The notes under the pieces are model-generated. The model worked only from the letters and a program-made list of their open reading frames with translations. It did not search any database and was not told the origin of the DNA. Below, in pieces: positions 1-8,669 of a DNA stretch of 15,438 nt. This stretch comes from Conidiobolus incongruus B7586 (taxonomy: Eukaryota > Entomophthoromycota > Entomophthoromycetes > Entomophthorales > Conidiobolaceae), in assembly GCA_000697335.1 (NCBI GenBank), contig JNEM01013624.1, positions 1-15,438 of the forward strand. The letters run 5' to 3'. Within the stretch, counting starts at the first letter, position 1. The number at the start of each line of letters is the position of its first letter. A program made the translations under genes and the position numbers.

Positions 1-1265
1 TAATATTTTATTATTAATATTATATCATTTAAATCTTCTCTTAAAAAGATTTAGTTATAAATTAATCAACTTCAAAATAAAAACAAATTAACTTATATAA
101 TTATTAAATTATAACTGTTAGCTAACTTATTATAAATAGAATTATTAAAAATAATACCAAAAAACAATTAAATTAAAACTTAATCTTATTAAAATTATAG
201 ATATATATGATAAAAAATATAATTATAAATCAATTAATATAGGTAAATATAGTATTAATATAAAAATATAATAAGAATTATAAGATTATTTAAGGATATT
301 AGTTAGTATTAATATTATTAAATATATTTTATATTAGAATAGATACTATCCATATCTTAAAAAAACACCCTTAACTAAAAAATTCTTATCATAGGGCTAA
401 GTAAGAGTTAAAATATCATTATTAAATTTAAACCAAAATAAATTAAAATAAGATTATTTAATTAAATAAAATCAAGATATATTTTAATAAATTCAATAAA
501 ATAGCTAGATATTTCAACAAAAGATAAAAAATCACTTTTTAACCATTATGTTACTATAACCTAAAAATATAATAATTAGTTAATTATAGTTTAAAAATAT
601 ATATTATCATTAAATATTAGATATTTTTATAAAGTTAATTGGGAAATTAAAATTAAAATTTATCGAGAAATTCTAAATAATCAATTGAAACAATTATTGA
701 TTAATATAAATTAAATAAATCAAATATTATTTTTTAATCAAATAAAACCATTTATTATGTTATAAACTCTATTATTAAATAACATAATTATAACAAAATG
801 ACAATTATAAAATAACCTCATCAATCTTTAAATTTTGACCTAATAAAACATTTTTATAATTAATTAAATAAATTAATAAAAGTTTCTTCCTTAGCAAAAA
901 ATTTAAATTAATTTTAGAAGTATATTTAAAAAGTTTGAAATAATAATAATCTTATTCAATATATAAAGCTAATTGAATTTATATTTTATAAATTTAAAGA
1001 GGATAGTAAACAAAAGATAAAAATATCAAATATTAATATTTTTATCAATATTAAATCCTACAAATTTATAACTTACCTATAATATATTTTTAATTTCAAT
1101 ATATCAATTAATAATTAACTAAATATAATTTTATATATCAAATTTTAAATAAAAAATAAATAATAATTATATAATATATTATATATTTATTTAAATTAAT
1201 ATTAACTAAAAAATTAATAGAAATATTAATATTTTTAAACTATAACTTATTTTTATAAGCTAATA
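1..1265 (+). mobile_element. Tc1-like transposon E0, 5'-truncated by window edge
   Basis: This is a Tc1-like DNA transposon copy read on the + strand, lacking about 300 bases at its 5' end because the window begins inside it. Position 1 corresponds to about 4968 of the complete copy E3, and the two stay alignable to the 3' end. Recognisable landmarks are the helix-turn-helix region (about 60-150), the 'ggtaaatatagtatta' stretch at about 241, the region matching the QDN catalytic motif (about 725-760), the subterminal motif 'aaatttataactta' (about 1062-1075) and the outer end 'aagctaatata' (1258-1268), next to a TA at 1266-1267. It is heavily decayed: G and C at conserved positions have become A and T, and the QDN motif is no longer readable in one frame. 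It appears to be an older copy than E1-E3. Confidence 0.8.
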
Positions 1266-1414
1266 TATATAATTTTTTTAATATCTGTTTATATCAAACT
1301 ATATTTAATTATATTTTATTATTTATTATTTCAAATATCAAAACTTAAAATTTAATTAAAATAAGTTATAAATTTATAGGTTTATAAATTAAAAATAATG
1401 AATAGTAATATATA
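1266..1414 (-). mobile_element. Tc1-like element remnant (3' terminal part)
   Basis: This stretch lies between the right end of E0 and the left end of E1. It contains 'aagttataaatttatagg' (about 1362-1379), the inner subterminal motif of the Tc1-like family, in the orientation found at the 3' end of minus-strand copies. The bases to its left resemble the interior of a Tc1 inverted end, and those to its right resemble the untranslated end beside the stop codon. It reads as the 3' piece of an older minus-strand element into which E0 and E1 inserted at TA sites. It may belong with the 5' piece at 4570-4667. Its outer end is missing. Confidence 0.45.
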
Positions 1415-2973
1415 CACTAGCCTATAAACATAAGTCATAAAATTATGATTTTATATATTATTATCAATAACTCTGTTAATTCTTAATCAAATTAATTTAA
1501 ATTAAAATCTATAATAAACTTATATAATTTATTTTAAGATTAAATATATTTGATCTAATTATATTAACTTTTAGTTGATATATTAAGTTTAAATTTTACC
1601 TAAGATAGGCTATAAATTTGTGTATTTTGGTTATGGAAAGAAAATTAAAACTTAGTATATTTATCTTTTGCTTTCTTAACTTCTTTAAGTTTATAAGGTA
1701 TAAAGTCAAGTAACTTCTTATATTAAGAAGGATTAAATTTATTTTAAGCTTCTTAAACATATTCTCAAAACTTATTTAAATATTTTACTGGTGGGAAAGT
1801 TTTAACTACTTGATTTAACTAATCCCAAAGGTGTTCAATTAAATTAAAGTTAAAAGATTGAAGAAGCTACTATATAACTATTATTTCATTATTTTTAAAT
1901 TATTTGGTAATAGAAATAATAATATAGTAAAAGGTATTATCTTGTTAGAAAATAAAATCTGATTTATTAAACCTATAATATTCAATAGTTTTTTTTAATT
2001 CATTATTTAGAATATTTTAATATATCTTAATATTAATTCCCTTATTAACTTTATAAAAACACCCTACACTAGAAGATAATATATAACCTTAAACTATAAT
2101 AAACCTATCATATATTTTTGGGTTAAAATAACATAATAGTGATAAAGTAGTTTTTTGTCTTTTTTGAAATATCTAGCTTTTTTATTAAATCTACTAAAGT
2201 ATATTTTTGTTTTACTAAATTAAATAACCTTACTCTAATTAATTTTAGTAGTAATATTTAGATTCCCATCTAATCCTACAATAAAACTTCTTTTGTTAAG
2301 GGTGTTTTTTCTTAAAATATAAGTGGTATCTATTACATTATAAAGTATGTATAATAATATCAATACTAATTAATATTTTTATATAATCTTGTAATTCTTT
2401 TTATATTTCTATAATAATATTATATTTACCTATATTAATTAACTTATAAATATATCTTTTATTGTATTTATCTATAATTTTAACACACTTAAGTTTAATT
2501 TTAGATATATCCTTATTATAATTTTTAACAACTTTAGCTATAATAAACTAACTAGCATTAGTAATTCCAACAATCTCACAAGTTGATTTATCTTTATTAT
2601 AAAGTTGATTAATACACAAATAAATTTTATTAAAGAGGTATTTAAGTATTTTAATACTAAAATTATTTAAAATATTAATTTACAATAATAATATTAATAT
2701 ATATATAATTTAATAAAAAAAATTTAAGTAATTTTTGTTTTATATTCCTTTTTAACTCTTAAACCTATAAATTTATAACTCACCTTATTTATTATTTTAG
2801 ATTTAATATATTAACCAATAATATATTAAATAAAATTAAATATAACCTATTATAATCAGATAATATACTTTAATTATATATTTTAATTTAAATTAATTTA
2901 GTTAAGAATTGTTTAAGTTACAAATAAATAAATAGATGATTTTTATTTTATAATTCTTTTTTGCAAGCTAGTG
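1415..2973 (-). mobile_element. Tc1-like transposon E1, full length, inactive
   Basis: This is a complete-length (1559 bases) Tc1-like element. It begins 'cactagcctataaa' at 1415, directly after TA (1413-1414), and ends 'gcaagctagtg' at 2973, directly before TA (2974-2975), which fits the TA target duplication of the superfamily. The outer ends are inverted copies of each other, and inner copies of the subterminal motif occur near 1600-1620 and at 2764-2783, giving ends of about 200 bases each. The transposase runs on the minus strand. Of all the Tc1 copies here, its outer termini look least mutated (CTAG and GTG retained), so they are the best guide to the ancestral end. Confidence 0.88.
1645..2690 (-). 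pseudogene. Tc1-like transposase (DD34E), degraded, in E1
   Basis: This would encode a Tc1-family cut-and-paste transposase. The 5' limit is approximate because I cannot fix a start codon; the stop is at 1645-1647. On the minus strand the N-terminal part reads like a helix-turn-helix ('STCEIVGITNAS', roughly 2540-2600). The C-terminal part is clearer: a FxQDNT motif (about 1945), then 'LIEHLWD' with the Glu 34 residues after the Asp, then '...FIPYKLKEVKKAKDKYTKF' before the stop, matching the usual Tc1 ending 'LVDSMPRRLKAVIKAKG.YTKY'. The first catalytic Asp (normally SDE) is not recognisable. Many in-frame stops sit where the family has Gln or Trp. A conserved Trp ('LWE') is TGA at 1765-1767. 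The product would not be functional. Confidence 0.82.
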
Positions 2974-2999
2974 TATATATATATATATATTTATATATA
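2974..2999. repeat. TA-rich microsatellite spacer between E1 and E2
   Basis: This is 26 bases of almost pure alternating TA/AT that separate the right end of E1 from the left end of E2. Each element is flanked by TA here, so both may have used the same TA repeat as a target, since Tc1 elements insert at TA. An alternative is that the run is part of the older Tc1 remnant whose 5' piece lies at 4570-4667: the equivalent position in E1 (about 2690-2705) is also TA-rich. Confidence 0.7.
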
Positions 3000-4569
3000 C
3001 ACTAACCTATAAAAGAGAGTTATAAAATAAAAAACATTTATAATTTTACTAATAACTTAATTAATATTTAGTAAAATAAACTTAAATTAAATTATTAAAA
3101 TCTATTATATTTATTGATAATATATATAATTATATTATGATATTTAGCTATTAATTGGTCAAAATATAAATATTTAAATTTTACCTAAGGTGAGTTATAA
3201 ATTTATAGGTTTTTGGTGGTAAAAAAAATTAAAACATAGTGTATTTACCTTTAGCTTTTCTAACTTTTTTAAGTTTGTAGGGTATAGAATCAACTAACTT
3301 CTTATATTAAGAAGGGTTAATCTTGTTCTATATTTCTTAAACATATTCCTAAAGTTGATTTAAATCTTTTGCTAGGGGGAAAGCTTTAATAGCTTTTTTT
3401 AACTAATCCCAAAGATATTTAATTAGGTTAAAGTTAAAAGATTGAGGAAACCACTTTATAATTGTTATCTTGTTATTTTTAAGCTATTTAGTAATAAAAG
3501 TTATAGTATAACAAAAAGTATTATCTTACTAGAAAATAACATTAGATTTGTTTAACCTATATTATTCAATAGTTTTTTTTCAATTCATTGTTTAAAATAC
3601 TTTAGTACATTTCAATATTAATTCCCCTATTAACTTTATAAAAATACCTTACACCTAAAAACAACATACATCCCTAAATAATAATTAGCCTACTATTATA
3701 CTTTTAGGTAAAATTAACATGATAGTTACAAAGTAATTTTGTATTTTTTCTAAAATATCTAGCTTTTTTATTAAATCCATTAAAGTATATTTTTGTTTTA
3801 TTAAACTAAATAACCTTATTCTAATTATTTTCAGTTTAATATTAATAGTAACATTTAAACTTTTACTTTGCTTTATAGTGTGATTTTTTTAATTAAAGGT
3901 GTTTTTTCTTAAAGTATAAGTGGTATTTATACTAATATAAAGTATATATAATAGTATTAGTGCTAATTAATATTCCTATATAGTTTTATAGTTCCTACTA
4001 TATTTCTATAATAATACCACATTTACCTGTATTAACTAACCTATAAATATACTTATTATATATATCTATAATTTTAACACACTTAAGTTTAATTTTAAAT
4101 GTATTTTTATTGCTATTCTTAACAGCTTTAACTATAGTAAACTAGCTAACATTAGTAATTCTAACAATATCATAAGTTAATTTATCTTTTTTATAAAGTT
4201 AATTAATATATAAGTTGATTTTTTTATAGAGGGATTTAAGCATAATAATACTAATAAAAAAAATCTGGTATGTTTATAAAATATTATATAAAATAATAAC
4301 AAAGAGAGAAAAAAAATATAGTTATATATTGTTAAATATATCCCTTTATCTTAAAAAACTATAAATTTATAACTCACCTTAGTTAAATATTAAGGGTTAA
4401 TATTTTTGCTAATAGTTTACTAAATATATCTAAATATATTTATTTATAATCAAATAATATACTATAATTATATATTATAATTTCAAGTAAATTAATGTAT
4501 ACAATTGTTTTAGTTATTAATTAAAATATATATATATTTGATTTTATAACTTATTTTTACAAGTTAGTA
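3000..4569 (-). mobile_element. Tc1-like transposon E2, full length, inactive
   Basis: This is a complete-length (1570 bases) Tc1-like copy, starting 'cactaacctataaaa' after TA (2998-2999) and ending 'aagttagta' before TA (4570-4571). The outer direct motif (gagagttataaa, 3015-3026) and the inner one (gtgagttataaa, 3190-3201) are repeated in inverted orientation at the other end (4366-4377 inner, about 4540-4553 outer), giving an IR/DR-type end of about 200 bases. The transposase is on the minus strand. Its 5' third is very close to that of E3 in opposite orientation, so the two form a long palindrome. It is closer to E3 than to E1 in the untranslated 5' region. Confidence 0.88.
3229..4290 (-). 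pseudogene. Tc1-like transposase (DD34E), degraded, in E2
   Basis: This is the same transposase as in E1, with its stop at 3229-3231 and an approximate 5' limit. On the minus strand the helix-turn-helix region is near 4130-4190. The catalytic QDNT stretch is at about 3520-3535, followed by a 'LGLVKKAIKAFPLAKDLNQL' segment and the ending 'LVDSIPYKLKKVRKAKGKYTMF', the most Tc1-like C-terminus in the window. The conserved Trp after 'NQL' is TAG (3349-3351), where E1 has TGA and E3 has TAA. Gln codons of the FQQDN motif and of 'LWDQL' are also stops. It has many stops, and the first acidic catalytic residue is not visible. It is non-functional. Confidence 0.82.
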
Positions 4570-4667
4570 TATAATACAATAAAAAAAAAGAAGATATATA
4601 TAAGTTTTGTTATTTATACCCTTTTAATATATAAACCTATAAATTTATAACTTATCTTAGTTAAATA
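4570..4667 (-). mobile_element. Tc1-like element remnant (5' terminal part)
   Basis: This 98-base stretch between E2 and E3 contains 'aacctataaatttataactta' (about 4634-4653). It aligns with the 5' untranslated and subterminal part of minus-strand copy E1 (about 2700-2800), including the poly-A block and the 'tttgttatttatacc' block. It is therefore the 5' piece of another minus-strand Tc1 copy, interrupted on the left by E2 and on the right by E3, each at a TA. Its coding part is not found next to it. Confidence 0.55.
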
Positions 4668-4886
4668 CACTAACCTATAAAAATAAGTTATAAAATCAAA
4701 AATATATATATCTTAATTAATTACTAAAACAATTGTATATATTAATTTACTTGAAATTATAATATATAATTATAGTATATTATTTGATTATAAATAAATA
4801 TATTTAGATATATTTAGTAAACTATTAGCAAAAATATTAACTCTTAATATTTAACTAAGGTGAGTTATAAATTTACAAGTTTTTGA
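4668..4886. repeat. Left inverted terminal region of E3 (IR/DR type)
   Basis: This region pairs in inverted orientation with about 6018-6236. Within it, a short motif close to 'agttataaa' occurs in the same direction twice, near the outer end (about 4683) and about 180 bases further in (4860). Paired direct copies within long inverted ends are known from the IR/DR group of Tc1 elements (Sleeping Beauty, Minos, Tc3), where they bind the transposase N-terminal domain. The binding role here is inferred. Confidence 0.6.
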
Positions 4887-4939
4887 GATAAAGGGATATA
4901 TTTAACAATATATAACCATATCTTTTTTCTCTCTTTGTT

Positions 4940-6005
4940 ATTATTTTATATAATATTTTACAGATATATTAAATTTTTTTTATTAGTATTATCATACCTA
5001 AATCCTTTTCTAAAAAAATCCACTTATATATTAATTAACTTTATAAAAAAAATAAATCAACTTATATTATTATTAGAATTATTAATGTTAGCTAATTTAC
5101 TATAGTTAAAGTTGTTAAGAATAATAATAAAGAAACATTTAAACTTAAACTTAAAAATGTTAAGATTATAAATAAATATGATAAGAATTATATTTATAGG
5201 TTAGTTAATATAGGTAAATATAGTATTACTATAGAAATATAACAGGAACTATAAAACTATACAAGAATATTAGTTAGCACTAATATTATTGTATGTATTT
5301 TATATTAGCATAGATATCACTTACACTTTAAGAAATAACACCTCCAACTAAAGAAATCCCATTATAAAACTAAATGGGAGTTTAAATATTATTATTTATA
5401 TTAAACTAAAATTAATTAAAGTTATTTAGTTTAATAAAACAAAAATATATTTTAGTAAATCTAATAAAAAAACTAGATACTTTAAAAAAGATACAAAACT
5501 ATTTTATGACTATTATATTAATTTTACCCAAAAATATAATAGTGGGTTAATTATTATTTAAGGATATATATTGTTTTTAACTGTAAAGTATCTTTATAAA
5601 GTTAATAAGGGAATTAATATTAAATTATACCAAAGTATTTTAAATAATAAATTGAAAAAAACTATTTAATAATATAGATTATACAAATCTAATGTTATTT
5701 TCTAGCAAGATAATACTTCTTATTATACTATAACTTTTACTACCAAATAGCTTAAAAATAACAAAATAATAGTTATAAAGTGGTTTCTTTAATGTTTTAA
5801 CCTTAATCTAATTAAATACCTTTAGGATTAGTTAAAAAAAGCTATTAAAGTTTTCCCCTTAGTAATAAATTTAAATTAAATTTAAGAATATATTTAAGAA
5901 GTATAAAAAAAGATTAACCCTTTTTAGTATAAAAAGTTAGTTGATTCTATACCCTATAAACTTAAAAAAGTTAAAAAAGTTAAAGATAGATACACTAGGT
6001 TTTAA
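4940..6005 (+). pseudogene. Tc1-like transposase (DD34E), degraded, in E3
   Basis: This is the + strand Tc1 transposase relic. The 5' limit is approximate and the stop is at 6003-6005, so the coding space is about 350 codons, normal for the family. Landmarks are a helix-turn-helix region (about 5060-5130), 'VIF*QDNT' near 5694-5720 (the * is TAG where the family has Gln), and a C-terminal 'LVDSIPYKLKKVKKVKDRYT' ending. The catalytic Glu segment ('NLIEHLWD' in E1) has decayed to a Lys at the Glu position here. The conserved 'LWE' Trp is TAA (5883-5885), having lost both G bases. It has many in-frame stops and is non-functional. Confidence 0.8.
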
Positions 6006-6017
6006 TTTTTTTTTATC

Positions 6018-6236
6018 ACCAAAAACACACAAATTTATAACTCACTCTAGGTAAAATTTAAAGGTTTATACTTTAGCCAATTAATAGCAAAATATTAATA
6101 TTTAATGATATATATAATTAATAAATATAAAAGATTTTAATTATTTAATTTAGGTTTATTTTATTAAATATTAAATTAAGTTATTAGTAAAAATATAAGT
6201 GTTTTTGATTATATAACTGATTTTTAAAGGTTAGTA
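6018..6236. repeat. Right inverted terminal region of E3 (IR/DR type)
   Basis: This is the inverted partner of 4668-4886. The inner motif (tttataactcac) is at 6034-6045 and the outer motif (about 6208-6221) lies just before the terminus 'ggttagta'. It overlaps no coding sequence; the transposase stop is at 6003-6005. Confidence 0.6.
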
Positions 6237-6620
6237 TATATAACTATATAAGAATTATTGATAATATTAATATTAATATATATATTTTATATTAGAGTAT
6301 AATTCACTAATATATTATGAAAAAACACTATAAATTAAATAAATAAAACTATAAAGTTAAATAAAAATATAAATGTTATTATTAAAACTAAATCAAATTA
6401 ACTAAAAAAAAATTATTTAGTCTAATTAAATAAAGTTATATCTTATTTTATTTAATAAAAAATCTTATAATTTCAAAAAAAAATAAAAAATTACTTCAAA
6501 ACCACTATATTATTATAACCTATAATTATAATAATAGTTTTTTTATTTTTTAAAAATATAAATTATCTTTTATTATAAAATAACTTTATAAAATTAATAA
6601 TGGAATTAATATATAAATAT
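6237..6620 (+). mobile_element. Tc1-like transposon E4, left part (internal fragment)
   Basis: This is the central coding part of another + strand Tc1 copy. From 6241 it aligns with E3 at about 5250 onwards: the 'aagaatattag..actaatatt' block, the 'tttaataaaaaatctta' block and 'aaattaataatggaattaat' (against E3 'aagttaataagggaattaat'). It begins abruptly at the right edge of E3 and stops where mariner M1 starts. It continues at 7937 after M1. The 5' third and left end of E4 are not present next to it. Confidence 0.72.
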
Positions 6621-6724
6621 CCCTTGAATTTGAAGAAATGGGAAATTTTTTAATTACTGATTTTTCAAATATATTATTAGTTTGAAATAAATAAATATAT
6701 ACAAAGTTAATAGGAAATTATATA

Positions 6725-6730
<6 letters not shown>

Positions 6731-6756
<26 letters not shown>
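6731..6756. repeat. AT microsatellite in mariner 5' leader (M1)
   Basis: This is 26 bases of pure alternating AT inside M1, between the terminal repeat and the transposase start. The same position in M2 (11337-11362) also holds 26 bases of TA, and M3 keeps a shorter one (about 11820-11832). The run is therefore part of the element and not a host target. Confidence 0.8.
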
Positions 6757-6812
6757 TTAATAATTTTTTTGATTAAAAAATGAATTTTTAAAATTGGCTT
6801 TTTAATTTAATC

Positions 6813-7845
6813 ATACTTAAACAAAATAATAATCATCAAAAGTTTTTTATTTTAGTATTTGTAAAACTTAACAATAAACCCTCTAAAATTATTTAAAATT
6901 TATAAGCAGCTTTTGATAATGAAGTATTAACTAAATTAACAATTTATTACTAGGTAAATTACTTTAAAGCTAGGAGAGAAACTATCTAATATATGTTAAA
7001 ATCTAGAAAACTAACTTTAACTATAACTCTTTCAATTATTAATAGAGTATAAAAATATATTGAAAAACACCTTTTGATTTCAGTAAAAAAATTATCTAAG
7101 CACTTTAATATTAGTTTTATAAGTATTCTATATATATTAAAGTTTAAACTCATATTAATAAATAAAAATGTAAAATAAATATCTTATAATTTAACTAGAG
7201 CTTAGAAAAAAGTTAGAGTAGCTAAGCTAAACAAAACTTACTAAAATATTACTAGAAGCCTAAACTTTTACAGCAAATAATTACAATTGATGAATCTTAG
7301 ATCTTTATATTTAATCATTTACTAAAACACAAATCAAAATGCTAGATTAAGCTAAATCAACCCCCTTTACAAATCCCTTTAAATAAGTATTTTGTTAATA
7401 AATGAATGTTGATTATTGTAATAAATTATAATATTATATGCTACTCTTATTTAATTCTTGAAGGAAAATTAATTAATAGTAAACTTTATATTGTTTTTTA
7501 AATCAAAGTATTTCTAATTGGTGTTCTCAATATAATTTGAGAAAACCTATTATTTTGCATGATAATTGCAAATTTCATAAATCTAAAGCTGTAAAAAACT
7601 TTCTAATTAAAAATAACTGGAAAAAACTACTATATCTAGTATATTCTTTAGATTATAACCTATATAATTATAATTACTTTAGGCAATTAAAAATCTAGCT
7701 TATAGGAAAGAAAATTTCTACAATAAAATTTAATTAGTTTGTGAAACATCAAATTTCAGTGTTTAATAAAAAGAATTGTTTTTTAAATATTAGATCTTTA
7801 CTAAAAGTATAGCAAAATATTTTTAATAATAAAAGAAACTATTAA
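6813..7845 (+). pseudogene. Mariner transposase (DD34D), degraded, in M1
   Basis: This is the transposase relic of M1, by alignment with M2: the start position is ATA instead of ATG (6813-6815) and the stop is at 7843-7845. The span is 1033 bases against 1035 in M2, so small indels have shifted the frame, one of them after about 7480. It keeps 'IDES' around the first catalytic Asp (about 7290) and 'HDNCK' around the second (about 7557-7570), but the third catalytic Asp reads Asn in 'NYNYF' (about 7665). One Gln codon that is a stop in M2 is still CAA here ('RQLK', about 7681-7692). It is non-functional and older than M2. Confidence 0.8.
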
Positions 7846-7936
7846 ATTTATATTATTTGTTTATTTTAATGTATTATATGTTAAAATATTTATTTATTTT
7901 GAATTGCAAAAAATTCCAATTACTAAAAATACAGAG

Positions 7937-8540
7937 TAATATAATAAAATAAATAAATAAAGAATAAAAATTCTATTGAATGATATAGATTAAACTAATT
8001 AAATATTATTTTTATTAATATAATACCATTGGTTATAAAATAATTTTCATAATTTATATATTTAAGTAATTTAAAAATTACAAAATATCTATTATAAAAT
8101 AATTACTTAGTTTTTTTTTAATTTTAACTAAATTAAATATTTTTTATAATAATTAAATAGATCAATTAAAAATTTAATTTTTAAAAAAATAAATTGACTT
8201 TAAAAAGAGATTTAAGAAGCTTATAATAAAATTAAATTTGCTTAATATAAAAAACTAGTTGACTTTATATATTTCACTAAATGATATTAGAAAAATAAAA
8301 AAAATATACTAAATATGATTTTGTTTAATTATATTAAAACCTTTAAATTTATGACTTATTTTAAGTATATTTTCAATTATAATATATCAATAATTTTTTT
8401 TAATTTAACTTTATATATTATTTTAATAATAAAAAATATATATTGAATATATAATTTAATATAAATTTATATGAAATAAAATTTTATAAACAATAAAAAA
8501 AATTATTTTTAATTATATCACCTATTTTTGCAAGTTAATA
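7937..8540 (+). mobile_element. Tc1-like transposon E4, right part with 3' end
   Basis: This is the continuation of E4 after M1. It begins within the coding region before the catalytic QDN stretch (about 7975-8035, 'attgaatgatatagattaaac' against E3 'aataatatagattatacaaa'). It contains the C-terminal segment around 8215-8275 ('aaaaaactagttgactttat', matching 'KKLVDSI'), the subterminal motif near 8340-8355 and an outer end 'tgcaagttaata' (8529-8540) next to TA at 8541-8542. It is strongly AT-shifted, with a readable but decayed 3' end. The total E4 sequence present is 988 bases of about 1570. Confidence 0.78.
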
Positions 8541-8669
8541 TATATAATTATTTATATAATTCAAAGTCCTTAATTGTTATATTAGTTTTTCTATATTTAA
8601 TTATTTGAAATTGATAATACTATTGAAAAATCAGAAATTAAAAAGATTTTTAATTTGTTGATTCTATGG
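8541..8669 (-). mobile_element. Mariner-like remnant M4 (terminal 130 bases)
   Basis: This is a 5' end fragment of a minus-strand mariner copy. It aligns with the M2 end 11348-11474 from 'tataattcaaa' through 'atttgaaa.taataatact..tgaaaaatcagaaattaaaaa' to the terminus 'attctatgg' (8661-8669). The break on its left coincides with the TA run of the mariner leader and with the right end of E4, so E4 probably inserted into this TA run. The rest of M4 is not found on the left of E4. Confidence 0.72.

Larger units (their letters stand above)
4245..4990. repeat. Long inverted repeat formed by the 5' ends of E2 and E3
   Basis: The 5' third of E2 (about 4245-4569) and the 5' third of E3 (4668 to about 4990) are close inverted copies. 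Matching landmarks include 'caattgt' next to 'ttttagttatt'/'actaaaa', the 'ctcttaatat'/'attaagggtt' block, 'gagataaagggatata' against 'tatccctttatc', and 'ctctctttgttatta' against 'taataacaaagagag'. The arms are about 320 bases each with a 98-base centre that is itself a Tc1 remnant. The two elements must belong to the same subfamily and lie head to head. Such a palindrome could extrude a hairpin or produce a double-stranded transcript. Confidence 0.75.
4668..6236 (+). mobile_element. Tc1-like transposon E3, full length, inactive
   Basis: This is a complete-length (1569 bases) + strand copy. It starts 'cactaacctataaaa' after TA (4666-4667) and ends 'aaaggttagta' at 6236 before TA (6237-6238). 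Outer direct motifs lie at about 4683-4695 and 6208-6221, and inner ones at 4860-4871 (gtgagttataaa) and 6034-6045 (tttataactcac), giving inverted ends of about 200 bases. Its flanks do not match each other: the left is the 5' remnant of a minus-strand Tc1, while the right begins inside the coding part of + strand copy E4. So either the host site was already a junction of two elements or E3 marks a rearrangement. Confidence 0.88.
6621..7936 (+). mobile_element. Mariner-like transposon M1, full length, inserted in E4
   Basis: This is a mariner-like element of 1316 bases. Its left end 'cccttgaatttgaagaaatg' matches the M2 end (reverse complement 'ccatagaattgaagaaatgg'). Its right end '...ttccaattactaaaaatacagag' matches the other M2 end and is followed by TA (7937-7938); a TA lies one base before the left end (6618-6619). 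The sequences on either side join into a continuous Tc1 copy (E4), so M1 inserted into E4. A pure AT run of 26 bases (6731-6756) lies between the left end and the coding part, as in M2. Confidence 0.86.

Noticed and set aside
2974-2999. Possible replication origin or promoter because of the pure TA run
   Set aside because: In this composition TA runs are common, the same runs occur inside mariner leaders, and nothing nearby supports an origin or promoter.
1415-6236. CRISPR-like or satellite array, because similar blocks such as 'cctataaatttataactcacc' recur
   Set aside because: The repeats are inverted or subterminal parts of full transposons about 1.57 kb apart, not short regularly spaced repeats.
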